Positions 33,726 to 42,464 of a stretch of DNA of 64,000 nucleotides are shown here, one piece after another. A program made the position numbers and the translations under genes. The stretch is from Chlorobium sp. (GTDB lineage Bacteria > Bacteroidota > Chlorobiia > Chlorobiales > Chlorobiaceae). The DNA lies in NCBI GenBank assembly GCA_005862285.1, contig SZXW01000010.1, positions 62,001-126,000 on the forward strand. Direction: 5' to 3'. A model generated the notes under the pieces. That model made no database searches and was not told the DNA's origin. It saw only the letters and a list, made by a program, of their open reading frames with translations. Position 1 is the stretch's first letter, and each line of letters opens with the position of its first letter.

Positions 33726-33974
33726 CGTTATTCTCCTTTTGAGATGTTGTTCAGAGCGATGAGATCACTGTTCGGCTGCCGAGTTACGAGAGCATACCAG
33801 TCCCACACCGTTTTTTCCGGATTCTCCGGGTTTAATAAAAATCTTTTCCGTCTCCACCTGTCTTCAAGCACAGATCATTGGTGACGGACATAGGTATAAG
33901 TTCTTGCATTTTCATCCGAAAAGAGGTATAAGCAAGTGCATCTCTTATCTGACCAACTGGTGGAACACCTGCAG

Positions 33975-34121
33975 TTAAATGCGTCGGCCCTGTATGACAC
34001 GTATGACAATGACAACGATGGCAATAACTAGGAGAATATGAATAAACCCTCCCATGGTATAAGAGCTGACAAGGCCAAGAAGCCATAGGATCAGCAGAAT
34101 GATTGCGATGGTTTCGAGCAT
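33975..34121 (-). CDS. Lmo0937-type small membrane protein, copy 1
   Basis: The product has 48 residues: a first helix from the start (TIAIILLILWLLGLVSSYT), a GGFIH turn and a second helix (ILLVIAIVVIVIRVI) ending QGRRI. This is the Lmo0937 family pattern. A GGAGAT element precedes the ATG. It differs from copy 2 at 36724 at only a few positions. The shared motif lies 77 bases upstream. It is too short to be found by length filters. Confidence 0.85.
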   Translation of the reverse strand: MLETIAIILLILWLLGLVSSYTMGGFIHILLVIAIVVIVIRVIQGRRI

Positions 34122-34198
34122 GGCGTATCTCCATTTGATTTAAGAGACTTGCATGGAAAAAAACAGAGCTTGTTGAACTATATCTATTTCCTCAAGTA

Positions 34199-34233
34199 CT
34201 TTATAAAACAAAGTTGTGCATCAACAAGTTTCA
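34199..34233 (-). promoter_or_regulatory. Shared upstream motif, copy 2
   Basis: Reading leftward, TGAAAC is followed after 14 bases by CTTTGTTTTATAAAG, 77 bases before Lmo0937 copy 1. The second half is identical to copy 3. Confidence 0.55.
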
Positions 34234-34304
34234 CTCCGGATGGTGATTTTCCGGAAAAACATCACTCTCTTCGTTATGCCGGACTGATAAACGCTGTGAT
34301 TGAA

Positions 34305-35282
34305 TTATTCGGCTGCAAATGAAAGAAGGCAATTCTTGTAGTTGATCAAGGCATCACGACCCTTCGGAGTTATCCGGTAAATGGTTTGAGGCTTGCGTGC
34401 CTGGAAATCCTTGTCGCAGCTGATATACTCTGTAGACTCGAGTATCCGCATGTGAACGCTTAAATTTCCGTCCGTTGTCCTGACTTTCTTTCTGATATCG
34501 ACAAAACTCGCCTCATTTACGCTATGAAGGTACGACATCACGGCAAACCGGATTCTGGAATGAATGACTTTGTCAAGCAGATTATGATTGAAATCAGAAT
34601 CTGCACCCGCTCCTTTTCTCTGCAGTTTTGTCATCCTGTCATGAATCAAAAGCTTCTGAGGACTGGCGTCCTCTTTTTCGACATGCTGTTGCGTGCTCAA
34701 ATCCGATATGACCGCACGACACTCCCTGCCATTACTGCTTTGCACGGCAACAATACGCACCTTATGACCATGTTCCCAAGCAGCGGCTCCTGAAAGGAAC
34801 GTGTCCGCAGAAAAAGCATGCGTCCCGGCAACAAGGAGGGTAACCTCACAATGTTCGTGATCTCTGCTGCTGAACACCCTTTCCAGCATCGCATTGAACT
34901 GCGGAAGGTCATCTGAAACAATAAACATCCCCAATCGATTGCCCACCAGACTGGAACGGTCCACACCAAGTTGCTGTGTCGCCGTCAGATTTGCCTTGAG
35001 TATCTTTCCTGTTCTGTCAAGAGTGAGATAGGCAAGCGGAGCGAAGTCGTAAAGTTCCGTGTAGGATTCCAGACTTTCCTCGAGATTCAGCCTCGTCTGA
35101 AGCAGTTCATCCTGCTGCATTTCAAGCTCGATCCGGTAAACCGCCAGCTCATGAACAACCCGCTGCATTTCCTCTTTTGAAGGGGGAATAGCAAGTTTGT
35201 TCTTAAGCCCGAGTTTGAGCATTGCTTCAGCTTTGTGGCGTAATGCCTCAAACTCTGATGAAGGTGTACTATTCTTTGTCAT
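34305..35282 (-). CDS. PAS-domain transcriptional regulator with C-terminal winged helix
   Basis: The product has 325 residues. An N-terminal helix (residues 1-70) leads into a PAS domain (about 75-190: LYDFAPLAYLTLDRTGKILK and NRLGMFIVSDDLPQF). The last 90 residues are a winged helix of the PF13601 type: RFAVMSYLHSVNEASFVDIR, TTDGNLSVHMRILES and RKPQTIYRITPKGRDAL. It is a one-component sensor-regulator; no receiver domain or kinase is present. A GGAAGGA lies upstream. It is directly before Lmo0937 copy 1 and may control the island. Confidence 0.85.
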   Translation of the reverse strand: MTKNSTPSSEFEALRHKAEAMLKLGLKNKLAIPPSKEEMQRVVHELAVYRIELEMQQDELLQTRLNLEESLESYTELYDFAPLAYLTLDRTGKILKANLTATQQLGVDRSSLVGNRLGMFIVSDDLPQFNAMLERVFSSRDHEHCEVTLLVAGTHAFSADTFLSGAAAWEHGHKVRIVAVQSSNGRECRAVISDLSTQQHVEKEDASPQKLLIHDRMTKLQRKGAGADSDFNHNLLDKVIHSRIRFAVMSYLHSVNEASFVDIRKKVRTTDGNLSVHMRILESTEYISCDKDFQARKPQTIYRITPKGRDALINYKNCLLSFAAE

Positions 35283-35342
35283 GATGGTTTTTCCTTCCCG
35301 TTATCACTCCGATCATTTTACCGCTTGCGTTATTCAGCATGC

Positions 35343-35373
35343 ATAAAAAAAGCCCCGACCGTTCTCGGGGCTT
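35343..35373 (-). terminator. Rho-independent terminator
   Basis: AAGCCCCGA and TCGGGGCTT pair perfectly (35350-35358 / 35365-35373, 6-base loop), and reading leftward seven T's follow (35349-35343). It ends the transcript of the small lipoprotein-like gene and/or the SPYD gene at 35663, before the regulator. Confidence 0.85.
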
Positions 35374-35394
35374 GGTGCAAATCCAAGTCATTCA

Positions 35395-35562
35395 TCATTT
35401 GTTTATGACTGCATGAGACTGACTTGCAGTGGTATAACTCACAAGGTTATTACCATTTTTCGATGGTTCAGGAATGTTGGATCCATTTATACTCCCTTTG
35501 CAGGATGTAGAGCAACCCGCCATAGCAGCCTGCATCAGAATTAATAATTCATAGTGCTTCAT
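35395..35562 (-). CDS. Possible short lipoprotein
   Basis: An ORF of 55 codons from the ATG at 35562 (15 codons inside a longer open frame) begins MKHYELLILMQAAMAGCSTSC. The hydrophobic run ending AMAGC could be a lipobox, but position -3 is Met rather than Leu and only one positive residue leads. The rest is polar (NGSNIPEPSKNGNN). It sits just before a strong terminator. Weak call. Confidence 0.38.
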   Translation of the reverse strand: MKHYELLILMQAAMAGCSTSCKGSINGSNIPEPSKNGNNLVSYTTASQSHAVINK

Positions 35563-35662
35563 AATCGGCGCCTGTTCTGGTTGTTGATGGAAATAATCAA
35601 TCGGCAAAAAGAGGATGAGTGCGACTCAATCTCTTTTTGCCTTGTCATGAGAAATAAATCAG

Positions 35663-36511
35663 TCAGTTTCTCTTTTCGCCTTTATTCTGACGATTGTCAT
35701 TGCTGTTGTTTCTGTCATTGCCTTTGACCTCCTTGTTCTGCTGATCCTCACGATTCATGCTTTTGGATCCCTGGTTCTGCCGTTCCTCAACCTTTGTGTT
35801 TTTGACCTCCGTCTTTTGACGCTCCTGAACATTTATGCTCCTGGTCTCCCTGTTCTGCGGGGTCTGAACCTTTATGTTCCTGACTTCCGTTTTCTTATGG
35901 TCCTGGTCCGTTGTGCTTTTTACCTCCGTCTTATGCTGTTCCTGGGGCTTCCTGTCGTTGACATTCTTTTCGTGCTGATCCTGGAGCTTTATGTTTTTGA
36001 CCTCAGTCTTATGCTGTTCCTGAATCTGCCTGTCGTTGATGGTCTTCTTCTGCCGATCCTGGAGCTTTCTGCTGTTGGCGTCATTACGTTCATCATGCAT
36101 TCTTCTCCTTCTGTCGTCATTGAGCTGATAACGGTTATTCCGGCTGTCGGGCCTGCGGTACTCGATATCACGGTACCTCTGGATATCCTCCCAGCGATGT
36201 CTTCTGATATGGTAAGGAAGCCTGTTGTTCACGATGATGAACCACGGTCCATGATAGCTGGAAGCACGGTACCAATGGCCGTTATGGTAGATGTAGTAGT
36301 AGTTCCCGTAATAGACGATATCATAGGGGCTTCCTACCGATATCGAAAATCCCTGGGCTCGCAGGTAGATAAAATTCGGGGCCGAATCGATCACAAAAGA
36401 CGGACTGTCCGAGGTGCTTATCTGCACATTGACTTCTGCTCTTGCATCGGTGAATGGATTACCGAGAAGCATGCCTGCGATTCCGGCAGCCAGCCAGATG
36501 TTTTTTTTCAT
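35663..36511 (-). CDS. Secreted protein with conserved 'SPYD' domain and Lys/Glu/Gln repeat tail
   Basis: The product has 282 residues. The signal peptide MKKNIWLAAGIAGMLLGNPF is almost that of the 33090 paralogue. The shared domain follows: APNFIYLRAQGFSISVGSPYD, YYYIYHNGHWYRASSYHGPW and IRRHRWEDIQRYRDIEYRRPD. From residue about 150 the tail is a long array of degenerate 13-17 residue units of the type QEQHKTEVKNIKLQ. It is very polar and probably extended. AGGAG precedes the start. Lmo0937 copy 2 lies 212 bases upstream. Confidence 0.78.
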   Translation of the reverse strand: MKKNIWLAAGIAGMLLGNPFTDARAEVNVQISTSDSPSFVIDSAPNFIYLRAQGFSISVGSPYDIVYYGNYYYIYHNGHWYRASSYHGPWFIIVNNRLPYHIRRHRWEDIQRYRDIEYRRPDSRNNRYQLNDDRRRRMHDERNDANSRKLQDRQKKTINDRQIQEQHKTEVKNIKLQDQHEKNVNDRKPQEQHKTEVKSTTDQDHKKTEVRNIKVQTPQNRETRSINVQERQKTEVKNTKVEERQNQGSKSMNREDQQNKEVKGNDRNNSNDNRQNKGEKRN

Positions 36512-36723
36512 TTTTTTTCTCCTGTTAACAGGTTAATCAGTGTATTGAGATCACTTTTGGGTTGTCGAATTCCAAGTGTCTAACAGCCCCCAACCTTTAT
36601 TCCGTGTTTTGAAAATTTTCTCTCCCCATTATCCATCTGATGCTCCGGGATTGCTGTTTTATATAGATGCAGCAATAACGGCGGCATGATGCACCCTTTC
36701 GCGCAGCATCTTTTCTATCCATG

Positions 36724-36870
36724 TTAAATCCGTCTGCCCTGAATGACCCGAATGACAATGACAACGAGGGCAATGACCAGAAGAATATGAATCAATCCTC
36801 CCATGGTGTAAGAGCTGACAAGTCCAAGAAGCCAGAGGATCAGCAGAATAATTACGATGGTTTCAAGCAT
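36724..36870 (-). CDS. Lmo0937-type small membrane protein, copy 2
   Basis: The product has 48 residues from the ATG at 36870, as in copy 1: LETIVIILLILWLLGLVSSY, then GGLIH and ILLVIALVVIVIRVIQGRRI. A longer open frame exists upstream but GGAGAG precedes this ATG and the DNA leader (CAAGTCTCTT, then CAAATGGAGA) is shared with copy 1. The shared motif lies 73 bases upstream. Confidence 0.85.
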   Translation of the reverse strand: MLETIVIILLILWLLGLVSSYTMGGLIHILLVIALVVIVIRVIQGRRI

Positions 36871-37242
36871 GGCATCTCTCCATTTGTTTGAAGAGACTTG
36901 CATTCTCAGCAATCAACCTCTCTTCGCTTTACTTTTCAATATGCTTTACAAAACAAAGTCTTAAATCAATACGTTCAATTCTGAAACTAATTTTCCTGAA
37001 TATTTTTCGGCTGATTCCGGAATTGTTGTATTCAAACCTCCATTTACGAGGTGAGCATAGCCATGTTTCTATGCTTCATTTCGCCAGAAAGCAAATCAGC
37101 AGTCTTCCTGGATATTCAGAATCGTAAGAAGGCTTGTCGTTATGTAGCGCCGTTCCTGCCAGTCCCTGACAAAAACGGTTCAATCATGACGGAATATATC
37201 TTGAATAACTGCCTGGGTTCATACCGGGAACGCATGTGAACC
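36871..37242. other. Spacer carrying the Lmo0937 copy 2 control region
   Basis: No supported gene is seen. It contains the upstream motif at 36944-36977 and the conserved leader shared with the first Lmo0937 gene. Confidence 0.4.
36944..36977 (-). promoter_or_regulatory. Shared upstream motif, copy 1
   Basis: Reading leftward, TGAAC, 14 bases, then CTTTGTTTTGTAAAG, 73 bases before Lmo0937 copy 2. One base differs from copies 2 and 3 in the second half. Confidence 0.55.
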
Positions 37243-38307
37243 TTATTGCAATTTCATTCCGGGGGAGGCATTTCGACCCAATGCATACTGCAATTGTTTC
37301 AGAAGTAATGACCTTTCGGGGAAATTTTCCGTTTTTTTCCTGGGCCCTTTGCCAAGCAGAAAAAATCTTGTAAAACTGTATCGGGAAGCAACGAGATCAA
37401 CAATGACAGGCCCTGAAACTCCGACAATGATGCCGAGAAGGAATAGCATCCAGATATCAGATATACCTGCTGACTTGAAAACAATCCTCGATGCGGCGGT
37501 GAAAAAGACATGAAAAAGATAAATCGTATAGGAATAAAAACCGATATTTGCCAAAAAGCCGGACTCCAGTTCGATAAAAAGCAGTGAAACACAGGAAACG
37601 GCGCCTATCGCGAGAGCATTGAAAGAACGCCTTCCGCCTACATTCTGATAACCGTAAAACACGAGAAAGAGGATAACAAGCGCAAGAAACACATATCCTG
37701 CTGTTTTCCTGTATTTGTATTCAAAAGGAAAACGAAAGCAGTAAACTCCGCAGAGAAAATAGGGAAACAGGTAAAAAGCTCCGGCAATGCCCAACCACGG
37801 CGTACCTGCATTTGCGATATTCAGTATGGCGGCAAGAAGAAAAACAATTCCAAATCCTATTCTGTTATCGAGAAACCTGAAATGCTCAAGAAGAACGACC
37901 ATGATGAATATCAGGAAAAGGGATTCGATATACCAGTAATGTGCGACTGGAATTATGTGGAGAAAACGCCAGTCGGCGATCGAAGAGTTCGTGCCGGGCG
38001 TGAACGCCTGAAAAAGGGCGAAAATGGTCCCGACGAAAAGCATGGGAACGATAAGGCGGCGGATTTTGCCCTTCATGAATTTTTTACAGCCAGCTTTATA
38101 CGGCCGCCATGCGTAGACATATCCTGAAAGAAAGGTGAAAAGCGGCATACGGATGTATGCAAGGAACTCGTTGGCATTTTTCAGAAACCCGTCATGCAAT
38201 TTCAGACCGCTTTCGGGATTCATGCCTACCACATGGTATGCGACAAGAAAAATACAGGCGATGCCCCTGAGGGTATCGACCGGGAGGTTTCTTTTTTCAG
38301 GTTTCAT
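37243..38307 (-). CDS. Acyltransferase family 3 membrane protein
   Basis: The product has 354 residues with about ten membrane helices. The N-terminal PVDTLRGIACIFLVAYHVVG carries the family's R and the catalytic His of the first helix, and FTFLSGYVYAWR follows. Such proteins add acetyl or other acyl groups to polysaccharide from the cytoplasmic donor. It ends the long leftward polysaccharide locus, though a 620-base gap separates it from the next gene. Confidence 0.88.
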   Translation of the reverse strand: MKPEKRNLPVDTLRGIACIFLVAYHVVGMNPESGLKLHDGFLKNANEFLAYIRMPLFTFLSGYVYAWRPYKAGCKKFMKGKIRRLIVPMLFVGTIFALFQAFTPGTNSSIADWRFLHIIPVAHYWYIESLFLIFIMVVLLEHFRFLDNRIGFGIVFLLAAILNIANAGTPWLGIAGAFYLFPYFLCGVYCFRFPFEYKYRKTAGYVFLALVILFLVFYGYQNVGGRRSFNALAIGAVSCVSLLFIELESGFLANIGFYSYTIYLFHVFFTAASRIVFKSAGISDIWMLFLLGIIVGVSGPVIVDLVASRYSFTRFFLLGKGPRKKTENFPERSLLLKQLQYALGRNASPGMKLQ

Positions 38308-38927
38308 TGTTGTGATATTTTCTGTTTTGATTTCAATCCGACAGATATCTGCTTATCCGTATGATCAGTGAAATCAATTCAAATCGACAAGTTGTTTTAT
38401 CAATCGAAAAAATGTATCGGCAACAATATCGCTAGCAAATTCCACGCCAATAAGGAACCGTCAAGGAATCATGTAAACATTTATGAAGAAATATTTCGGA
38501 ATAGCTGCTGATATGGTTTACACCATTTGAAACAGTATTCTTTTGATTGGGCAACCAGACAGGCTCAACAGGGGGGATAAGTGCGACATGCCGGTAAAAA
38601 GAATAAACTAAACAAAAAGCCGATCGGCCCTTCTTGCACACTTAAAGCATCGTGATACGATCATGCAACAAAAAAGCCAGCTTGATACAGGTGAAAACGT
38701 AACCTTTGATGCGGCTTTTTATCGTACCGGGCGTTTGTTTTGAAATAATAAAGAAGCAGGCAGATGACTTTTGCCGAACATAAATCCTGCAATTTGATCA
38801 GGAATATGTTCATCCCAAGTCAGCATGATGATCAAATAAAAAATACTGTCTGTGAAAAACGCAAAGATAATTCGTTGACAGAATCCAGGGAATTACCGGC
38901 AGTCGAAAGTACAGTTTTTTATTCCCA
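38308..38927. other. Spacer of about 620 bases, no supported gene
   Basis: Short readings here have no family pattern. The only clear structure is the hairpin at 38671-38720. It splits the terminal acyltransferase from the rest of the polysaccharide locus. Confidence 0.4.
38671..38720. terminator. Long-loop hairpin, possibly a bidirectional terminator
   Basis: AAAAAGCC (38671-38678) pairs with GGCTTTTT (38713-38720); inside, AGGT pairs with ACCT. With A's on one side and T's on the other it could stop transcripts from both directions. The stem is short for the loop. Confidence 0.4.
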
Positions 38928-39977
38928 TCACACTGGTTGCATGAATGAAGTCCCCAACTCGCGCAGGCGGTCCAGATCCTCATGAATTGCCTCCGGAACC
39001 GGCAGGTTCATTATTCTGCAGAAATCGATTATCCGGTAACGCCAATCATGATGGGTGATCATCATGAAAATATTGTCGCGTCGCTGCTGCTCGAGCCCGT
39101 CAATGTCCCCGAGAAGGGCAACAAGTTCATCCGATGCCGTCCGAGGGTCTTCGGAAAGCTCGATCGTCGATCCCGGCCAGAACAGCATATCGTCCGCCAT
39201 ACGTGATACGGGACGCCTGCCGGCGACGATACAGCCCGAAAGCAGTGATTCAAGCCACCTGCTGGTCACCATCATCGAGCGGGGCCGGTCACCCTGCGGT
39301 TCCACATAAAGATGAAAAGCGAGAGATATGCGTGTCCGGTGCAGCAGTTTCAGCAGCATGCCGCGTTCCAGATGAACTCCGGGACCCGATATATTGCCTA
39401 TGGGAGAGTGCAGATAGAGATATGGTGAACCCGGCGGATGGAACCGTTTTGAAAAACACTCCTGATAGCTTGGCGGTGTCCTGCCGAAACTGATAAGATC
39501 AATCTCTCTTTTCTTCAGTTCGCGCGGCGCCCAGGTCAGGCAGTCGGCACCCTGGTACAACTGATGAACCGGTATCCCGAATCGTGATTTCGGATAATCG
39601 ACATCATCATGGGCGGTAACCGTTATCGCGTCGAAGAGTGCTGTTTCCCTGACAAACCCCTGCTGGAAATAGGAATCGGTAATGAACCCGAACATTTTGC
39701 CGAATTTTTTGCGGCAATCAGGTATTGCATTGATCATGGCCAGATCGTTGGGGCCTCTTGCCACTACAATCAGAACATCGCCGCCGGAAACATTCTGCAG
39801 CGGTTCAAAACCTCCACGGCGGGGATGGAAAAGACGATCGGTCAGTGATTCATGAACCGGTCTGGTCGAGAGGACCTCTGCATTAAAATAGAGCGCAAGC
39901 AGTTCTGCAAATTCATCAATCGGTAACCAGCCGACGTGTGGTGTCGCAAGCCCGGCGTAAAGTATCGTTGTTTTCAT
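38928..39977 (-). CDS. Glycosyltransferase, GT1/CgeB-like
   Basis: The product has 349 residues from the ATG at 39977; another ATG lies three codons upstream. The C-terminal half has a glycosyltransferase-like pattern (SRWLESLLSGCIVAGRRPVS, then SDELVALLGDIDGLEQ), as in CgeB/DUF3880 and family 1 enzymes; the N-terminal half is a Rossmann-like domain with TILYAGLATPHVGWLP. Donor and acceptor are unknown. The next gene starts 67 bases upstream on the same strand. Confidence 0.72.
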   Translation of the reverse strand: MKTTILYAGLATPHVGWLPIDEFAELLALYFNAEVLSTRPVHESLTDRLFHPRRGGFEPLQNVSGGDVLIVVARGPNDLAMINAIPDCRKKFGKMFGFITDSYFQQGFVRETALFDAITVTAHDDVDYPKSRFGIPVHQLYQGADCLTWAPRELKKREIDLISFGRTPPSYQECFSKRFHPPGSPYLYLHSPIGNISGPGVHLERGMLLKLLHRTRISLAFHLYVEPQGDRPRSMMVTSRWLESLLSGCIVAGRRPVSRMADDMLFWPGSTIELSEDPRTASDELVALLGDIDGLEQQRRDNIFMMITHHDWRYRIIDFCRIMNLPVPEAIHEDLDRLRELGTSFMQPV

Positions 39978-40044
39978 ATTCTGCATTCAGCATGATGGTT
40001 GCAGGCAATGATCACCTCTGGTTATCAGCGCCTGCAGGGGGTTG

Positions 40045-41244
40045 TTATTTTTTTTCAACTTTTTCCGATTCTCTGGCCGTTCTGACCCAGGCGGTACTTT
40101 TTTTCTTCACCAGCATTCCGGCATACAGCGGGATTTTCCACAGGACATATAAAGGCGCTGCCGCGAGGTACATCCACGTTGAACGTGATGCCCGGCGCTG
40201 AATCTGTCCTGAAACGACATAGAATACGAGAATCGCCCAGAACGATACAGGCAGTGCAAGCCATGCACCCTTGAGCAAAAGAAAAGACACAGCCGTAGCG
40301 ACAGCGAAAAGCATGACAAGAAGGGAAAGCGGCGGTGTTGCAAGTTCAGCGAAAGCATAGAGGTATTGTAACCGGCCGGTTGTGGCGAATCGCTTTAGGA
40401 GCGGCCCGGACATATTTCTGACAAGCATGAAACGTCCTCCTTCCCATCGGCTTCTCTGGCTCGATGCACTTTTACCGGAGGTGACCATTTCGCTGCGGAT
40501 AACCGCATCCGGATTGTACTGCACCGTGATGCCGTCGACAAGAAGGCGCAGGGTGAACTCCATATCTTCGACGATAGAGTGGCAGGGCCATCCGTATTGT
40601 TTGAGTATGGCGGTACGGAATGCCATGCCGTTGCCTTTCAGCACGGCGGTTCCCGCCAGTTTTACCGAGCCCGCCACCCGCAGATGGCAGATGATATTGA
40701 ATGCCGCGTCACTGAGCGCAGGACGCCAGCCGGCTTCCGGGTTGCTGACGCTGTTGAATGCCTGGACAACCTGAATATCCGGTTGACTGAGCGAGAGGCT
40801 TATTTCACGCAGGTAACCCCTGTCCGGCATGACATCGGCATCGATGATGGTGATGGCATCGGTTTGCGTGTAGATATCCCGGCAGGTTTTCAGAAACCAG
40901 TCGAGTGCCTGGCCTTTGCCCCTGTTGATGCTGTCGAAGCGTTCAAAAACAACCGCACCGGCTTGTCGGGCCCTTTCGGCCGTCCGGTCCGTACAGTTAT
41001 CGGCAATGACGCAGACTGTAAACCGATCAGCAGGATAATCGCAGCTGAAAAGCCCCTTGACAGTGCGGGCGATCCCCTCTTCTTCATTATGGGCAGGGAT
41101 GACTATGCCGATATTGAGGAACCTGTTTTCAGCCGGGACTTTTTTCCTGAAAAGGTATGCCGCAATGGTGCACAGCAGCAGGTAGCATGCAGGCAGGGCG
41201 AGTATGACAAGCAGAATTTCCGCTATGATTTCAAATAGTATCAT
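40045..41244 (-). CDS. Membrane-bound glycosyltransferase, family 2
   Basis: The product has 399 residues from the ATG at 41244, which overlaps the previous stop as ATGA. One membrane helix at the start and three to four at the end enclose a GT2 domain: IGIVIPAHNEEEGIARTV, the TIIDADVMPD (DxD-type) motif, EDMEFTLRLL and QRSRWEGGR (QxxRW). QxxRW is typical of processive synthases. It acts at the inner membrane in polysaccharide assembly. Confidence 0.88.
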   Translation of the reverse strand: MILFEIIAEILLVILALPACYLLLCTIAAYLFRKKVPAENRFLNIGIVIPAHNEEEGIARTVKGLFSCDYPADRFTVCVIADNCTDRTAERARQAGAVVFERFDSINRGKGQALDWFLKTCRDIYTQTDAITIIDADVMPDRGYLREISLSLSQPDIQVVQAFNSVSNPEAGWRPALSDAAFNIICHLRVAGSVKLAGTAVLKGNGMAFRTAILKQYGWPCHSIVEDMEFTLRLLVDGITVQYNPDAVIRSEMVTSGKSASSQRSRWEGGRFMLVRNMSGPLLKRFATTGRLQYLYAFAELATPPLSLLVMLFAVATAVSFLLLKGAWLALPVSFWAILVFYVVSGQIQRRASRSTWMYLAAAPLYVLWKIPLYAGMLVKKKSTAWVRTARESEKVEKK

Positions 41245-42464
41245 GGTGCAGTTTGACACTCTTTGTTGAAAAGTTCGACCATCATCCGGTTATTGCTGTG
41301 CTGGTTGTAGAGTGACATCACTTTCTCCCGGCCAGCCTTTCCAAGCGAGGTCCGCAATTGCGGGTTCGCGAGCAGCTTGCTTATCTGGAGGGCAAGGTCA
41401 TCGACATCACCGGGAGTGGCAAGCAGACCGTCATGTTCGTGGTCGATCAGCTCCGGGATACCGGTGATCCGTGTCGAAACGACCGGAATCTCTTTCGCCA
41501 TGGCTTCCATCAGGACAACGGGGACTCCTTCGGCAAAACTTGCAAGCACGAAAAGATCAGCCTTGTCATAATACGTTCGGACGGTATCCTGCCCCAGCGC
41601 GCCGGTAAAGGTGACAGAACTGCTCAAATCGTGAGAGACTGCATATTGTTCAAGGGATTTTCTGTCGGGACCGTCACCGACGAATGTGAGATGGAAGGGG
41701 ATTCCCTCTTTTTTTAGCTTCTGGCAGGCTTCCAGCAGGATGTGCTGCCCTTTTGCCGGCACCAGCCTGCCTACGCAGAGAATGTTCGGAATTGCATTGT
41801 GCGGTTCCGGCCTTACCGAATAGAGCTCGGGATTGACCCCGCACCGGACGATATGGAGTTTGTGCCACTCGTCTGGATCGCTGATGCGCATGAGCTGGCT
41901 TGTGCAGTAATGACTGATGCTGCGTACAAACGCCGCTTCGCGGACTTTTTCCTGAAGCAGCAGGGAGTCGACATTGTAAAAAATATCAGGACCGTGTACA
42001 GATATGCTGTAGGTCACCCCGCCGTAGGTTTTCATCAGCATGGCGACAATAGCCGTGGGATTTGCGAAATGTTCATGGACATGCGTTATTCCGTGCCGGT
42101 GCAGCCACTGCAACACGATACCGGCTTCTGCAAAGTAAGCTGCAGCTTTTACCGGGCTTTTCGGTCCTTTCTTTAATAATTTGAGCGCTGCTGCCATCAT
42201 ACGCAGGTAACCTGCGGGGTTTTTCCTGATACAGTTGAAATGCGCTCCAACTATCGACAATAAAGGTTGGGAAAGCACCATGAGGGTCTCTGCTGCTTCC
42301 TTCTGCTCGTCAGGCGTCATAACCTGGAGCTTCTCAGGCCTGTGAACAGAGGCGGTATGAACAGTCATTCCTGCTTCACGGAGGGACTCGATTTCCCGGT
42401 AAATAAATGTATGGGAAATCGCGGGATACTCGCTGCAGAGATAGCCGATCGGTTTTGTTGTCAT
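41241..42464 (-). CDS. Glycosyltransferase, family 4
   Basis: The product has 407 residues from the ATG at 42464, which overlaps the previous stop as ATGA; 114 further upstream codons are open only because they shadow the preceding gene. Family features are HVHEHFANPTAIVA, ILCVGRLVPAKGQHILLEA and the donor-site loop FAEGVPVVLMEAMAKEIPVV. It transfers a sugar from a nucleotide donor to the growing repeat unit in the cytoplasm. It is coupled on both sides by ATGA overlaps. Confidence 0.9.
   Translation of the reverse strand: MTTKPIGYLCSEYPAISHTFIYREIESLREAGMTVHTASVHRPEKLQVMTPDEQKEAAETLMVLSQPLLSIVGAHFNCIRKNPAGYLRMMAAALKLLKKGPKSPVKAAAYFAEAGIVLQWLHRHGITHVHEHFANPTAIVAMLMKTYGGVTYSISVHGPDIFYNVDSLLLQEKVREAAFVRSISHYCTSQLMRISDPDEWHKLHIVRCGVNPELYSVRPEPHNAIPNILCVGRLVPAKGQHILLEACQKLKKEGIPFHLTFVGDGPDRKSLEQYAVSHDLSSSVTFTGALGQDTVRTYYDKADLFVLASFAEGVPVVLMEAMAKEIPVVSTRITGIPELIDHEHDGLLATPGDVDDLALQISKLLANPQLRTSLGKAGREKVMSLYNQHSNNRMMVELFNKECQTAP

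Noticed and set aside
33832-34134. 100-codon minus-strand reading overlapping the first Lmo0937 gene in another frame
   Set aside because: The 48-residue Lmo0937 frame has a Shine-Dalgarno and a near-identical paralogue; this one has neither.
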